DNA from: Semisulcospira habei
Taxonomy: Eukaryota; Mollusca; Gastropoda; Semisulcospiridae
Direction: 5' to 3'
Assembly: GCA_036245525.1 (NCBI GenBank)
Contig: BTPG01000007.1
Location: 126,569,828-126,633,827 of the forward strand
DNA: 64,000 nt
The first letter of the stretch is position 1; every line of letters starts with the position of its first letter. A model generated the notes under the pieces. It did not search any database, was not told the origin of the DNA, and saw only the letters and a list, made by a program, of their open reading frames with translations. The translations under genes were made by a program, and so were the position numbers. Shown here piece after piece: positions 47,310 through 58,089 of this stretch.

Positions 47310-49205
47310 ATGACAACTAAACGTAAAACTGATGTGGATGAAGAAGACATCAAGGCTTTACTACCGGCAAGAGTGTATCAGTCCCTGTTTGGTAACACTA
47401 TGGGGCTGGGAGGCTCTGTCGATTGCCAGAGAATGGCAGCACTTCATTTTGCCGACTATTTGGAAGAGCTTGGAGGTGAAGGGGATGTCTATGATAGCCT
47501 GGTGAAAGCTTTTGTGAAAGAGTCTGTGAAGAACTTTTCATACCCATTTCTTGCCCAGCTGTTTGCTAGGTTTGGTAGGGATGCAGCTGGTCAGATTATA
47601 GTCCAGGACCTGATGGGTATCTCCATTGGTCACATGAGTTGCTTTATCAAGGAATTGTTTGACCTCATATGTGAAGAAGACTTTGAATTGCAGTATGCAT
47701 CTGATGCACTGTGGTGCATTTTGCTGGCAGAAAGTGTTGACATAACTGTCCGAAAGTGTTGTATTGAGGACCTGCTCACATCTACAGTAGACAGGGAATG
47801 GGGGATGAGACTGTATAGCTTTGACTTTGGCCAGGAAGCTTGCATCTTATTTAATGATTATGGCCTGAAGGATGCTCTGGGTGGAGAGCAGTTTGACCAG
47901 CTTGAGGCGCTTATCATCGCACTGGAAGAGGACACGGATAAGAACAAACTCTGTCATCAGTTAGCTGGTCGTCTGGCGGCTCATTTTGGCAAGTGGGAAC
48001 TGCTGTGGACAATACAGAAAAGGGAGGTAGTGCCCGGAGTTGATACTGACACACCTTTGTTCAAATCAGCCATGTTGTCGAGCAACTTTAAAAATGTTGG
48101 ATGCATGCTTCAAAACTGTGTGAATCTACTCTCAGACCCAGATAGCAGGCTGCATGGTGATGTTTCACTGTCAACTATGGAGAGCTGTGTCAGGGAGCAT
48201 TTTTCTTGTCAGAAACACAAGAAGCTGTTGCCAATGCTCCTGGAAGAATGCCGGAACAATGAGCTGTTTGGGGCTGGCACACTGGTCGCTGTGTGGACAA
48301 AGGATTTGAAAGAAGCCAAAACTCTGGCAGTGCGTGAGTTTAAGAGGTGTGGAGACCTAAAGGTTGTGTTGACAGAGATAAAACAGCACAGCTGGGGCAT
48401 TATCCCAGAGATAGTCGGTCTGCTGCAAGCAGGTGCTGCCAAGCAGAAGATGGTGAAGCATGTCTTAAAACTGGCTCTGAACAGGCGTGATAGCGTAGAG
48501 GCCAGGGCTGTCTTCAAGAGACTCCTGACTTTGTGTTCAGACAAGTCCTTCCTGGTTGATAAAGTGTTGTCAAAACTGCTGAACGAAGAACACTTTGAGA
48601 TTGAGAGTGATCTGCAGTTGTTTTCTGCGTTTTTCTCAGAAGACCCAATTGATCTTTCTCAAGTGCTTATGAAGAGTAAGGGACCTTTGTTGAGTGCCAT
48701 TGTCTACCACCTATCTGACAGCATTTTACTTCAGTTCAGCCTGATGTCTGGAGTCCTTCCAGAAACACAAAAATACCGTGTCATGCTAAAAATGTGCATA
48801 GAAGCTGGCTTGTCAACTCAGCCATCACAGTCCACTGCAGATGAGCATGTGTGGTATGGTAAAAATACACTGAAGAATGCTTCAAGAAGTGGAGACTTGA
48901 GCCTTGTGCAGCTGGTGTACAGAACGGTGCCAGTGTCCAGCACTGAGCTGCACCAGGCAATACAGCTTGTCACTAGAGCAGCACCAGGGTCAAAGCAGTG
49001 TGCGGATGTCCTGAAGTATCTCAGCATGAAGGCCAGCCGGCCGCGCAGTCTTCAGAAACTGTGTACCCTAAAGGTGTCCCAACACATAGGTTGCCGTGCC
49101 ACCCGCACGCGCAGCATACTGTGTCTGAGTTTGCCCGGTTGCTTGACCAGCAAGGTTCTTTTTCAAGATGCGCTGAACATGATTGGCCAAATTGGAGAAA
49201 AGTGA
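47310..49205 (+). CDS. SOCS-box protein, paralogue 2 (631 aa)
   Basis: A single open frame of 631 codons starting CCATGACAAC; no upstream in-frame extension is better. The SOCS box is residues 577-631 with BC box SLQKLCTLKV (580-589), a match to the Elongin-C-binding consensus. The Cul5-box position is LPGC, differing both from LPxP and from paralogues 1 and 3. Shared family blocks are a FADYL near residue 50, FGKWELLWTIQK (about 228-239), MLQNC, LLEECRNNELFGAGTLVAVW followed by TKDLKEAKTLAVREF, and MCIEAGLSTQPSQS. The ankyrin-like repeat before the SOCS box is present but weaker than in the others. Most diverged of the three, with a slightly longer N-terminus (MTTKRKTDVDEEDIKALLPA). It diverges from gene 1 and converges with gene 3. 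Inferred E3-ligase substrate adaptor; substrate unknown. Confidence 0.88.
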   Translation: MTTKRKTDVDEEDIKALLPARVYQSLFGNTMGLGGSVDCQRMAALHFADYLEELGGEGDVYDSLVKAFVKESVKNFSYPFLAQLFARFGRDAAGQIIVQDLMGISIGHMSCFIKELFDLICEEDFELQYASDALWCILLAESVDITVRKCCIEDLLTSTVDREWGMRLYSFDFGQEACILFNDYGLKDALGGEQFDQLEALIIALEEDTDKNKLCHQLAGRLAAHFGKWELLWTIQKREVVPGVDTDTPLFKSAMLSSNFKNVGCMLQNCVNLLSDPDSRLHGDVSLSTMESCVREHFSCQKHKKLLPMLLEECRNNELFGAGTLVAVWTKDLKEAKTLAVREFKRCGDLKVVLTEIKQHSWGIIPEIVGLLQAGAAKQKMVKHVLKLALNRRDSVEARAVFKRLLTLCSDKSFLVDKVLSKLLNEEHFEIESDLQLFSAFFSEDPIDLSQVLMKSKGPLLSAIVYHLSDSILLQFSLMSGVLPETQKYRVMLKMCIEAGLSTQPSQSTADEHVWYGKNTLKNASRSGDLSLVQLVYRTVPVSSTELHQAIQLVTRAAPGSKQCADVLKYLSMKASRPRSLQKLCTLKVSQHIGCRATRTRSILCLSLPGCLTSKVLFQDALNMIGQIGEK

Positions 49206-49324
49206 TGTCATTAGTCCCACCCCCTCTCTGTGCCCCATTTACTTAATTTTAACTACCCCAACACCGAAATCCCCAGATTTTGCCGTTGTTCTCTGAAGAC
49301 TGCATTGCAGTGCAGGACACAGAT

Positions 49325-49368
49325 CGACCATGATAGTTCAAGGGTGATGCCAGAATAGCTTGGCGCTC
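49325..49368. repeat. Foldback MITE, left fragment
   Basis: 'gaccatgatagttcaagggt' to 'agcttggcgctcggg', cut by the tandem repeat that follows. Confidence 0.6.
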
Positions 49369-49369
49369 G

Positions 49370-49667
49370 GGAAATAGGTCTAAAATAGCTATTGACAAAA
49401 AATGTTTTTTCTCAAATACTATTCACAACTTAAAACCCAAATTTGGTATAGAGATACCTGATGGTAAGACCTATCTATGCATTATACTAATTTGGACGAC
49501 CCCTTGGAAAGGTCGGTGATCACAAGAGGCTGGCAAATGTGTGTAAAATGCTGATTTTTTATAAAATTGTAGTATTCCCAAATTTTTGTAAATTTTTCAA
49601 CCAAATTCAGTACAAAGATAGCTGATAAGACCTTCCTATGCATACTAATTTAATCGACTCATCACAA
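49370..49667 (-). repeat. GACCTTGACC tandem-repeat element, inverted fragment
   Basis: 'agatacctgatggtaagacc', 'tatctatgcat' and 'gataagaccttcctatgcat' are inverted units of the repeat at 36940. The LINE begins immediately after. Confidence 0.75.
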
Positions 49668-52275
49668 TGGTCAATGGGTTGACAGATGTTAGTGTTACCG
49701 GTGTTAGTCAGGAAAATGAGGAGAAATTGTTTGCAGTTTTAAAAGAGGCAGCAAAGTACAGGCATGTGGTTGTTACTGGAGACTTCAACCGTCCTGGTAT
49801 TAACTGGAATACGTATGAGTGTGATGGAGAAGGGGAAAGTTTGCGCGATACAGTAAGTGACTGTTTTTGGTTTCAGCATGTGGCTGTAGCCACTAGAAAA
49901 GCAAATGTGTTGGACTTGGTGTTCAGTTCTGAAGAAGAGATGGTGCAAGAGGTCGAGATAGGCGATCCTCTAGTCAACAGCGATCACAACATTGTGCACT
50001 TCAAAGTGGCCTTTTCCGAGCCTAGAGACAGTAACAGCGACAGGAGGAAAGAGATAAGGGATTTCAGAAAGGCAAACTGGAAAGTGCTCAGAGAGAAGTT
50101 AGATAAGGTGAATTGGGACAATGAATTTGAAGGGAAGAGCTGCAGTCAACAGTGGGACTTGTTTCATCAAATGCTGCAGAAGGTGGTGAGAAGTGTCGTA
50201 CCGTTGAAGAAAACGAGGTGCACTAGGAAGCCCAAGTGGATGAACAGAGAGGCACTCAAAAGTGTCAAGAAGAAGAGAAAGAAATGGAAAAAATACAGGC
50301 AGAGTGGTAGGCAAGAAGACTTTCTTGTATATAAACAGTGGCAGAATGGCAGTACAAAACTCATCAGAGATAGTAAATTGAAGTTTGAAGAAAAGCTGGC
50401 ACAAAACATCAAGAAGGATGCAAAGTCTTTTTACGCCTACGCAAGAGACAGGCTGCGCTGCAAGGTCAAGGTTGGTCCTCTGGAAGATAGCGACGGGGAG
50501 CTGCACACTGATGATGAGGAACAAGCGGACATCTTGAACAAATTCTTTGCATCAGTTTTCACGGTGGAGGGCAATGGTGACAGACCGGAACCCCAATGTA
50601 AGTTTACGGGCTTACCAGAGGAAAGGCTGGTACATGTGATCTTTACAGAGGACATAGTCCTCAAGAAGTTGCAAAACCTGAACGCTAGCAAGGCACCAGG
50701 GGTTGACGAAATTTCTCCAGCCGTACTGGTGGGAGCAGCAGAATCCGTAGCATATCCCCTGTCACTGATCTTTTAGGCTTCCTTGGACACCGGAGAGGTG
50801 CCAGTGGGGTGGAAAGAGGCAAATGTTGTGCCGATATTCAAAAAGGGTGCAAAATGTATAGCAGGAAACTACAGGCCGGTATCGCTGACTTCTCAGGTTG
50901 GGAAAGTCTTTGAAAGTGTTGTGCGGGATTTTCTGAACAATCACCTTGAGAGGCATCAGCTGATCCGAGGCAGCCAACATGGTTTCTCAAAAGGAAAGTC
51001 CTGCCTGACAAACCTGCTCGTCTTCCTGGAGGACATGACACGCATGCTGGACGAAGGGAAAGATGTAGACGTCATCTACCTTGACTATGCCAAGGCGTTC
51101 GACAAGGTCCCTCACAAACGGCTTATGGACAAGCTGAAAGCACACGCCCGCCGTGAGATGGCCTTAGTCGCCTGCTCGGCGTTAAACCCAAATACCTACC
51201 TACCTACCTGAAAGCACACGGTGTAGACGGAAAAGTGCTGCAGTGGATGGAAGAATGGCTACGTGGCAGGAAGCAGAGAGTTGTGGTCAACGGACAAGCT
51301 TCTCCATGGGTAGATGTGACGAGCGGAGTTCCACAAGGATCCATTTTGGGGCCGACCTTGTTCCTGGTGTTCATTAATGACTTGGAGGACGATATGCTGA
51401 CCAGCGTTCTAAAGTTTGCTGATGACACTAAGATCTACGGCGAAGTCTCCGACCCAGCGGGGAGCGACAAACTACAGCATGACCTTAAGGTAGCAGAAAG
51501 ATGGTCAGAGAGGTGGCTGATGCAGTATAACGTGGACAAGTGCAAGACTCTGCATGCAGGCCGTAAAAACACTTGTCAGGTTTACACGCTGGGAGGACAA
51601 GAACTTGGAGCAGTGGAGGAAGAAAGGGACCTAGGCGTCATCATGCACAGGTCACTGTCGGTCAGTCGCCAGTGCTGCGTGGCAGCAAAACGAGCCAACA
51701 GAGCAGTGGGGCAGATCATGCGAACAGTTACAGCCAGAACTAGAGAAGTTATTGTCCCACTCTACAAAACAATTGTACGACCACATTTAGAGTACTGTAT
51801 CCAAGCATGGCGACCTTACCTCAAAAAAGACATCGCAGTGTTGGAAAAGGTGCAGAGGAGAGCTACAAGATCGATTACAGGGATTGGTCACCTGCCGTAT
51901 GAGGAGAGACTGGCCTTTTGCAATTTGCAGAAATTGGAAAAAAGGAGAGACAGGGGAGATCTCATCGAGACTTTCAAGATCATAAAGGGACTTGAAAAAG
52001 TTTCTGCGGACATATTTTTTACTTCATGCCAGTCATCATTTTACCATAGAGGTCACAGCAGCAAACTGTTCAAAGGGAGGTCCAGACTGAATCTTAGAAA
52101 AAACTTTTTTTCCCAAAGAGTTGTGAACCCATGGAATGCTCTGAAACAAACAATTGTCGAAGCTGAAACTGTCAACCAGTTCAACAACCGCCATGATAAA
52201 GAGACAGTTAAGGGGGTTAAAATAAGTTCTCAAACTTCCTACCCCGTCGGCCGCGCTCAGTGGCCACTCAGGTAA
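49668..52275 (+). pseudogene. CR1-like LINE ORF2, 5'-truncated and interrupted
   Basis: The frame starts inside an apurinic-type endonuclease: VVVTGDFNRPGINW, then LVNSDHNIVHFKV. The RT domain follows: NASKAPGVDEISPAVL, WKEANVVPIFKKG, NYRPVSLTSQVGKVFESVV, DVIYLDYAKAFDKVPHKRLM, SGVPQGSILGPTLFLVFIND and the catalytic KFADDTKIYG (about 51411-51440). The C-terminal block is RPHLEYCIQAWRPYLKKDI to 52275. There are two lesions. One is a TAG stop at 50774-50776 (same frame on both sides). The other is a 74-bp net insertion at 51147-51220 that shifts the frame by two. Otherwise it is well preserved, so it is a recent insertion. The Asp pair and the GDFN and SDH motifs are intact. Placement in CR1 rather than a relative is by motif resemblance. 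Confidence 0.9.
51147..51207 (+). mobile_element. 61-bp 5'-truncated SINE insertion with 13-bp TSD
   Basis: The target-site duplication CTGAAAGCACACG lies at 51134-51146 and 51208-51220. The insert ends CTCGGCGTTAAACCCAAATA and a (CCTA)n tail, giving the same CGTTAA 3' signature as SINE families A and B. With the TSD it adds 74 bp, exactly explaining the frame difference between the two halves of the LINE. Confidence 0.85.
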
Positions 52276-52579
52276 ATTCAGACGTGAGAAAAATGCTTGC
52301 ATTTTAAGAAAACGTGGATTTTGCTGCTGCAGAAGCCAGCCCTTGTCACAAAGGTCGCACACACATGTAAATTGGTCATACACGTGAGCCATAATGGCTT
52401 TGCCTTTCTTGTTAAATTTGTTGGGTTTTTGCCACTGTTTCTGTTTGATTGAAGTGACCCACATAACTGCCCATGCATCAGAACAAGTAATTTGTTAACC
52501 CCTTACTGCCAGAGCCAGGCAAACGCTAACCTGCAGCAAGAGACATTCATCCTCATTAGCCCTTGCGACAATATATATG
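52276..52579. other. LINE 3' flank, unassigned
   Basis: Possibly the 3' UTR of the preceding LINE. No tail repeat was identified. Confidence 0.35.
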
Positions 52580-52793
52580 TTAACCCATTACATCCTGAGG
52601 GTGATTTTGTACAATATGTTTGTTGTCCTATGAAGGCTACATTACAGATTAGAAGACATCAACTGTTTTAGTTCAAGGGTGGCACCAAAATAGCTTGGCG
52701 CCTCGGGCGCCAAGCTATTCTGGCACCACCCTTGAACTATCAGTAAATTTATTTTAAGCAATGAGTGTATCAGAATAAAAATAGTTAACCCGT
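52580..52793. mobile_element. Foldback MITE, type 3
   Basis: The 'ggcgcctcgggcgcc' centre and 'ttcaagggtggcaccaaaat' arms are shared with types 1 and 2. The outer parts differ: 'acccattacatcctgagggt', 'tcctatgaaggctacattac'. The latter sequence recurs inverted at 55160-55235. Confidence 0.65.
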
Positions 52794-52849
52794 TCACTAC
52801 CAAAGAAAATTGAACTTTACCCATTTTGCAAGATGCAGAGATCCTCATG

Positions 52850-52968
52850 AACCCCCACAGTTGCGGGGGGAGGGGGGGGGGGCGCCATGCTATTCTGGCA
52901 CTACCCTTGAACTATTTTAGTTAAACTTATTTCACACGCTGGTGTATTCCAAATGATAAGGGTTAAGG
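52850..52968. repeat. Foldback MITE type 2, right half
   Basis: 'gctattctggcactaccctt' to 'attccaaatgataagggtta'. The left half is replaced by a G tract (52864-52881). Confidence 0.65.
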
Positions 52969-53118
52969 ACTATGTACCTGCTGAAGGAGATAGGTTGACC
53001 ATGATAATTCAAGGGTAGTGCCAGATGAGCTTGGCGCCTTCAGGCGCCAACCTCATCTGGCACTACCCTTGAATTATCATGGTCAATCTTATCTCCTGCT
53101 GTAGGTTGTTGGGGCTAA
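52969..53118. mobile_element. Foldback MITE, type 1
   Basis: Near-perfect palindromic core 'gagcttggcgccttcaggcg' with matching 'aattcaagggtagtgccaga' and 'tctggcactacccttgaatt' arms. Right end 'ttggggctaaatgga'. Confidence 0.8.
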
Positions 53119-53480
53119 ATGGAATGAACTAGACAGATTTTGTTCTGGCATTATTATGTATGTCTCCTCAGGTCTTGTTTAATATAGTACTTAATTAAAC
53201 TTTGCAGTTGCAGTTGCCTTGAACTTATGTGTGTGTGTGAAAGCATGTTTGCTCTTGAATATTCCAAACGTCACTGGTTAGACTATGAAAACATTAAGTC
53301 ACATGAACGTCCAAGACATTTATAGTATACCAATGAACAAAAGAAACGCCGAGTCATTCGAATCATTGAAAATATTTGAGTACTTCCGATGACTGGAAAG
53401 ATGGTGCATTTCTTTTCTTCATCGGTATAATTGTTTGCTCCACTCCACGGTACCTATTGTTAAAGTATTATATGAAATTT
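53119..53480. other. Unassigned sequence
   Basis: No coding or repeat feature was recognised. Confidence 0.35.
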
Positions 53481-53697
53481 GTTTAACCCTTTTAGCCCCA
53501 AGGTCCCATTTCTCAAATTTTGTAGGTGTTGCCTAATGACTGTACCAGTTACAGGAGATGGATTGAATTTGATCATGATAATTCAAGGGTAGTGCCAGAT
53601 GAGCTTGGCGCCTCAGGCGCCAAGCTCATCTGGCACTACCCTTGAATTATGATCACTCCTTCTCCTGCTGCAGGGTTCCGGGGCTAAATGGGTTAAG
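53481..53697. mobile_element. Foldback MITE, type 1, well-preserved copy
   Basis: Termini TTTAACCCTTTTAGCCCC and CGGGGCTAAATGGGTTAA are inverted. The inner arms of 30 or more bases around GCGCCTCAGGCGC are perfectly complementary. It is a good reference copy for the family. Confidence 0.85.
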
Positions 53698-53977
53698 CAT
53701 CGCTTCAAGTCTGCTCTGTTTTAACCTGCAAATTTTTAAAAATTATTTGTATGATTTTCCCCCCAGTCATATAATATGAATGCCTTTGGCATCTTATCAG
53801 GTACACATCTGCTTTCTCAAAAATGTACGGTTGCTTACTTTTAAAAAAAATAAAATAAAGGTGCACCTTATCCCCTTGTCCGTATGTTGCAGGTAAGAAC
53901 AAGCACAACAGTCTACATAGTCTGCACCAAATTGATTATAATTTATATGGCGCATTTTTTTAATGTGATGTACGATT

Positions 53978-54187
53978 AAACTCATTCAGCCCGACGGCCG
54001 TATTTCCCAAATTTTGGAGGCGTCATCTAATGACTGCACCAGTTGCAGGAGATGGATTGACCATGATAATTCAAGGGCAGTGCCAGATTAGCTTGGCGCT
54101 AACAGGCACCAAGCTAATCTGGCACTACCCTTGGATTCTCATGGTCGACCCATCTCCTGGTGTAGTGCGTCAGGGCTGAATGGGTTA
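53978..54187. mobile_element. Foldback MITE, type 1
   Basis: Left terminus 'ttaaactcattcagcccgac', right terminus 'cagggctgaatgggttaa', core 'agcttggcgctaacaggcac'. Confidence 0.8.
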
Positions 54188-54574
54188 AGGTATGAAGTGC
54201 AATGCTGATGTTTAAAACGGTACATCAATTGCATCACACAGTTTACATTGACTGCACCACATCGATTGTATGGTGCGATTTCTACCCATGACGTATGGTA
54301 GTATGTATGGGAACGTGGAGTGAGTTGGTTGTTAACTAATTCCCCATCAAACAGCTGTCGCTAGAAACATGCGCAAACATTCGTACACACGTATACACAC
54401 AAAAGAACACCAAAGGATCCTGCTATTAAATGATGACATTTAATCAAGATAAAACGAGCCAAAAACGTGATAATAATACCTTCCTCGCAGTTCTCTCAGT
54501 ATTCTGTTCAGTCACTTTGTAAATAGGTTCAGCATACATATCAGTATTGCAATATGGAAGAACCTGATTTACAT
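54188..54574. other. Unassigned sequence
   Basis: No coding or repeat feature was recognised. Confidence 0.35.
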
Positions 54575-54671
54575 AACGCCCTGCAGCAAGAGATAGATCA
54601 AACATGATACTTCAAGGGTAATGCCAGATTAGCTTGGTGCCATTCGGCACCAAGCTAATCTGGCACTGCCC
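54575..54671. repeat. Foldback MITE, type 1 core
   Basis: 'gccctgcagcaagagataga' to 'atctggcactgcccttaacc'. The right outer arm is replaced by the next element. Confidence 0.65.
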
Positions 54672-54889
54672 TTAACCCATATCATACTGAGGCTAAAAGC
54701 TTCAAATTTGTACACTGCCATATATGCACGCTACATTATAATACTTACAAATAAGGATATAGACCAATGGCTTTAGTTCAAGGGTGGTGCCAGAATAGCT
54801 TGGCGTCAGGCTATTCTGGCACTACCCTTGAACTATTTTAGTCAAACTTCTTTCACACACTGGTGTATTCCGAATGATAAGGGTTAAAT
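54672..54889. mobile_element. Foldback MITE, type 2, reference copy
   Basis: Complete: 'taacccatatcatactgagg' left terminus, 'ggataTagaccaatggcttt', core 'agcttggcgtcaggctattc', right terminus 'ccgaatgataagggttaa'. Confidence 0.8.
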
Positions 54890-55411
54890 TATTATCATCT
54901 TCTGCAACTGGTACATAGTCATTAGGAAACACCGGCTTTCCGTTAATGGAAAATTCTGCATATTTGACAGACAAATTTTGACAGGGGCGGAACAAAATCG
55001 GTGGCTTTTGAAGGATTTAATCCTGCATTCTGGCCGTTGGCAGCGGAATCGTGACAAAATCTGCTACCGACAGTCAAAGGGTTAACACACTGCATAAGCC
55101 TTAACCCTTTCTTCCTGATACACGTTATTTTGAAATAAATAAACTAAATGACTGATCTATCGCCTAATCTGTAATGCAGCCTTCATAAGACAATTAGCAC
55201 ATTTTGTAAAATTTGCCCTCGGGATGTAATGGGTTAAAGTTGACATTCTCCCATGAGTAGGCTGCAGTTCACGAGGAAGATCAACCATTATAGGTCAATA
55301 GCACAGTCGGAACAACTTGACATGGCCTAGAGCCGGCCAGCTATTCTAGCACCTGTTATCTATCGTTCCCTATCTATTTTTGTGCGTGACGAGTCAGGGT
55401 GAACTGGTAAA
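54890..55411. other. Unassigned, with fragments of foldback-type ends
   Basis: It contains 'cagtcaaagggttaa' (55069) and an inverted piece of the type 3 outer arm (55160-55235). No gene was seen. Confidence 0.4.
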
Positions 55412-55600
55412 CCCACTTCACCCTGACACACTACAGCAGGAGATGGATCAACCATGAAAATTCAAGGGCAGTGTAAGGCGCCAAGCTAATCAGGCTCTAC
55501 CCTTGCATTATCATGGTCGAGCCATCTCCTGCAAATGGTAAAGATGTTTGGCGACACCTCTTTAAAATTGGGAAATGCGGCCTTGGCGTTAAATTGTTTA
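55412..55600. mobile_element. Foldback MITE, type 1, inverted and shortened
   Basis: 'cactacagcaggagatggat' and 'ccatctcctgcaaatggt' arms. The central palindrome is partly deleted. It lies 35 bp beyond the 3' end of SOCS-box gene 3 and is the rightmost foldback copy. Confidence 0.7.
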
Positions 55601-55634
55601 AGTCAATGACTGGTTAGAAGACATAACACTAGAT

Positions 55635-57512
55635 TCAAGTGTGATTGTTCATAAGAACAGGGTCAGAAAACAACACATCATAGAACAGGACTTTGTGAAC
55701 CATATGCAAAGGCAAACCCAGACTAAGTGCCCTGTGCTTGCGGTCGGCACGGCAACCAATGTGGTGAGACACGGTCTGGACACACAACTCCTGCAGACTG
55801 CGCGGGTTGCTGGCTGCTGTATCAAGATAGTCCAAGAGCCCCTGGTTTTCTTGCTGTAGTCTCATTCGCAAATCAACATCTCTTGTAAGAGTGTAGAGTT
55901 CCAAGTTGCATGTAGCCCCCACCTTCACCAATAGTTGGACCAGACCAAGGTCTGCATGCTCTAATGCAGCTTGCAGTGGCAACTTTCCGAGTGAGGAGTA
56001 GGCGTGTGTGAATTGTGATGGATGAGTTGACAGACCAGTTTCAATGCACTTGCTTAGAATGACACTGTATGGTCGTGCCGCAGAGGAAAAGGATGGGTTT
56101 TGTTTCCAGCTGTATCTGTGGTCAGCCAGATAAAACACAACTGCACTCAACAATGAGCCTGACAGACCTAGATGCACAGTAGACAGATCAATTAGATCTT
56201 TGGTGACAAAGATGCAAAACAGATCACTGGCAATGGTGAAATGAAGTATAAGTTCTAAGACACTTTTCAAGACAGACACATCGGTGCACAAACCAAGTAG
56301 TTTCTTCAGCACAGCACTGGCCTTGGGATCATACAACCTTTCTGAAGCCCCTATCAAGATCTTGTTTACTACTTTTGGCTCCAGAATTCCTGGCCGAAGA
56401 TTAAAAATGTCCAAGACAAGGCACCAATGTGCAATATCCATCATCTCGGACAAAATCACTGTAATGTCTCTGCCTCTGTCAATCTCGCTCAATGTCATTA
56501 TTTTGGCCAATTCTAGGTCTGCAGTCCACAAAGCAGCAATTGCACCAGCCCCACACAGGTGGCTATTTCGGCATTCCTCCATAAACAATGGTAACAGTGT
56601 GCGGTCATCATGCGTCAATAAATAATCAATGCAGGCCTCTGTGTCAATTTCAATTGATGGTGGCTCTATGAATGTCAAAGTGTGACTGTCAGTGTCAATG
56701 CTTAGGCAGTTCTGGAGTACAATGGCAGCAGTCTTAAAAGTTTTGCTACTCACCTCTGACTTAAACAAAACTGACAGTACAACACCACTGACAGCACCAC
56801 TTTTCTGTATGCTCTCTGCCAGATCCCACTCGCTTGAAAATAAAGCCAGGACCAGGGCAAAGTGCTGACAATGAGATGTTGTGTCAGCCAACAGAGCACC
56901 CAGAAGTGCATTCTGCTCTGTCGGACACATATCCAGGAAGGCAGGTTTCGCGCCATCAAACAACCTGTGCACATCTTCTTCAGGAAGTTTATTTAGTTTA
57001 AACGCATTCCTCTCAGTTTCAATCACCAGCTCATCAACACAGTTCTTCTTGTCATCTACAGTATCAGTATGTGCCAGCATAATACATTTGAGAACATCTG
57101 AAGCAGGACTTAAATCAAAGTTCTCCCTTGATGAAATGTAATCAAGAATTTCACACATGAAGTCATGCATTCTACTCTCATCAGGCATTTTCATCATGCT
57201 CCACACTATCTGCAGGCCAACAGTTTTGATGTCGCTCGAAGCAAACAGGCTTACAAGAAACCACCAGGAATCACTTGCAGTTGCCATTTTCACAAGAGTT
57301 TTGACTACTTCAATCTGAAAATATGCATCCAACTCTGACAAATAGTATGCAAACCGTCTGGCTGCCTCCTCTTGGCATGATTTCGGCCCTCCCATGGTAT
57401 CTTCCAGTAAAATCCTATAACGGATGTCTGGAATAATTGATTCCAATTTTTGTGAGTTCTCTTCCTGATCTGACATGGCACTACCGGGTATGCTCATAGA
57501 ACTACACATCAC
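55635..57512 (-). CDS. SOCS-box protein, paralogue 3 (625 aa)
   Basis: A single open frame of 625 codons. Met1, Met2, Met6 and Met13 (MSDQEENSQKL) are alternative starts; Met13 fits the family alignment best. The SOCS box is residues 569-615 with BC box SLQELCVQTV (572-581), then a 10-residue tail, SDPVLMNNHT. The Cul5-box position reads LPLH, as in paralogue 1. From LLDYLDTAAS to the end of the box it differs from paralogue 1 at only 3 of 57 residues, whereas the N-terminal regions are strongly diverged. A one-repeat ankyrin-like segment (511-536, ending VGATCN) precedes it. Family blocks: DTMGG, FAYYL, FMEECRNSHLCGAGAIAALW, KCIETGLSTHPSQFT. No signal peptide or membrane span was seen. Inferred Elongin B/C-binding substrate adaptor; substrate unknown. 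Confidence 0.88.
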   Translation of the reverse strand: MMCSSMSIPGSAMSDQEENSQKLESIIPDIRYRILLEDTMGGPKSCQEEAARRFAYYLSELDAYFQIEVVKTLVKMATASDSWWFLVSLFASSDIKTVGLQIVWSMMKMPDESRMHDFMCEILDYISSRENFDLSPASDVLKCIMLAHTDTVDDKKNCVDELVIETERNAFKLNKLPEEDVHRLFDGAKPAFLDMCPTEQNALLGALLADTTSHCQHFALVLALFSSEWDLAESIQKSGAVSGVVLSVLFKSEVSSKTFKTAAIVLQNCLSIDTDSHTLTFIEPPSIEIDTEACIDYLLTHDDRTLLPLFMEECRNSHLCGAGAIAALWTADLELAKIMTLSEIDRGRDITVILSEMMDIAHWCLVLDIFNLRPGILEPKVVNKILIGASERLYDPKASAVLKKLLGLCTDVSVLKSVLELILHFTIASDLFCIFVTKDLIDLSTVHLGLSGSLLSAVVFYLADHRYSWKQNPSFSSAARPYSVILSKCIETGLSTHPSQFTHAYSSLGKLPLQAALEHADLGLVQLLVKVGATCNLELYTLTRDVDLRMRLQQENQGLLDYLDTAASNPRSLQELCVQTVSHHIGCRADRKHRALSLGLPLHMVHKVLFYDVLFSDPVLMNNHT

Positions 57513-58089
57513 ACACCCGACTTAAGCTGTACAAATGAAAAGTATATTTTTAAAGCAGGCCATGTGCTTTCCTTTGGTTTTTATGAACAGAATACAGATA
57601 TTTTCAGTTTCACATCAAGCAGTCCAGACTCAGTACAGCAATCCAGACTCGGCACAGCAACTGTTTCAATCGCACACCTAAAAAGATACAAATAAAATCT
57701 TGTTTTTGTTACATGAGTAATTTTACTCAAAAACTAATGAAAAATCTGAACTGACATGTAATGAAAGAGCCATGCTGCAATACAATTCAGTTAATGCACT
57801 TTATTGTTCACACCATGTAATTTGTGGCGTCACATATACACTTGTGTGTTTTACTGCCTATACAATTCTGATCATCATGCAGCTGAGAACAATGGCAAAG
57901 TGTTGTGTGTACAGTACTGCCAGGTTTTAAATGCAATATTATATGATTTTTTAAAAAACTTATTGATGTTGTAATGATTCAGACTCTGCATGGACATTGG
58001 GATTGGAAGTCTTGTCAAAGGTCTAACGTTCTATAGTGACTTAGAAGCACTAAAATGCAACACACCCAAAACAAACAACAACAAAAAAC
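57513..58089. other. Upstream region of SOCS-box gene 3
   Basis: On the minus strand 'tttgtatctttttag|gtgtgc' (about 57695-57676) is a plausible 3' splice site for a 5'-UTR intron. No core promoter element was recognised. Confidence 0.35.
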
